Origin: Candidatus Cloacimonas sp. 4484_140
GTDB taxonomy: Bacteria > Cloacimonadota > Cloacimonadia > JGIOTU-2
Assembly: GCA_002049945.1 (NCBI GenBank)
Contig: MVCT01000125.1
Coordinates: 1 to 5,474 of the forward strand
Length of the DNA stretch: 5,474 nt
Reading direction: 5' to 3'
Below, piece after piece: positions 5,260 through 5,474 of the stretch. The stretch's first letter is position 1. The number at the start of each line of letters is the position of its first letter. Made by a program: the position numbers and the translations under genes. The notes beneath the pieces are model-generated. The model was not told where the DNA came from. It saw only the letters and a program-made list of their open reading frames with translations, and made no database searches.

Positions 5260-5474
5260 TTTTCAATACATTTCTGTAACTGTTTTTTTAGCTTAATCAC
5301 TTATAACTCAAACTACTTACAAATATATCTCTTATGAATTCTCGGGGGATGTGTGAAAAATATTTATTATAATAGATTTTTTTGATCTTTTTTAGCCAAA
5401 TAGACGTGATTTCTATGTTATTTCCCTGATTTCAGGGTATATTATCCCTGTTAGGAAAATCAGGACTTTTTCTT
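5260..5474. other. Non-coding AT-rich stretch upstream of the transposase
   Basis: No gene with a ribosome binding site is visible on either strand. It should contain the transposase promoter and the right end of the insertion sequence. The minus strand has TATAAT at 5371-5366 but no good -35 at standard spacing, so I do not call a promoter. The rightmost 50 bp hold the nested dyad described separately. Confidence 0.6.
5425..5474 (+). terminator. Nested dyad followed by T-rich tail (terminator-like, plus strand)
   Basis: CCTGATTT (5425-5432) pairs with AAATCAGG (5457-5464). Inside it, CAGGG (5433-5437) pairs with CCCTG (5446-5450), leaving a 6-base bulge. ACTTTTTCTT follows at 5465-5474. An alternative short hairpin, CCCTGA/TCAGGG (5424-5437), competes for the same bases. 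The T-rich tail suggests a plus-strand terminator, but no plus-strand gene ends here. It could also be a dispersed palindromic repeat or an insertion-sequence end. Confidence 0.35.

Noticed and set aside
5366..5371. TATAAT on the minus strand as a transposase -10 box
   Set aside because: No acceptable -35 lies at 16-18 bp, and the region is so AT-rich that such a hexamer is expected by chance.
1..5474. CRISPR arrays, tRNA or rRNA genes, riboswitches
   Set aside because: No regularly spaced direct repeats, cloverleaf-like segments or rRNA-like stretches were seen; the regular spacing in 2685-3735 comes from protein TPRs.

Overview
The window is AT-rich and every supported gene lies on the minus strand, so it is transcribed from right to left. 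The exported protein at the left joins a LamG (concanavalin A-like) domain to a 'DGVTLTINPGTTV'-type beta-structure segment. The activator puts a long TPR array in front of a sigma-54 AAA+ domain. Both styles are common in uncultured FCB-group bacteria, for example Cloacimonadota-like lineages. This taxonomic guess is inference from protein style only.

Layout in transcription order. (1) 5474-5260 is non-coding and holds a complex dyad at the far right edge. (2) 5259-3872 is an IS4-like DDE transposase gene. Its Shine-Dalgarno is buried in a long hairpin just before the start codon. (3) 3894-1531 is a 787-residue regulator with about nine TPRs, a coiled coil, a sigma-54-interacting AAA+ ATPase and a Fis-type HTH. 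It overlaps the transposase tail by 23 bp. (4) 1530-1177 is a 354-bp intergenic region dense in dyads: a REP-like triple-hairpin block, a perfect 25-bp palindrome, two related 14-bp dyads and a -24/-12 sigma-54-type promoter. (5) 1176-937 encodes a 79-residue receiver-like half domain with Gly where the phospho-acceptor Asp should be. (6) 898-1 (open at the window edge) encodes a secreted LamG protein, 38 bp downstream of (5) and with a strong ribosome binding site.

The most interesting reading is a self-contained sigma-54 output module. The TPR-AAA+-HTH protein would be made just upstream, bind the dyads in the intergenic region, and activate the -24/-12 promoter driving the small receiver-like protein and the exported LamG protein. 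The promoter spacing, the paired dyads and the gene order are visible in the sequence. That this activator is the one acting on this promoter is inference. The IS4-like gene abutting the activator is probably a later arrival and may now supply part of the activator's upstream expression signals.
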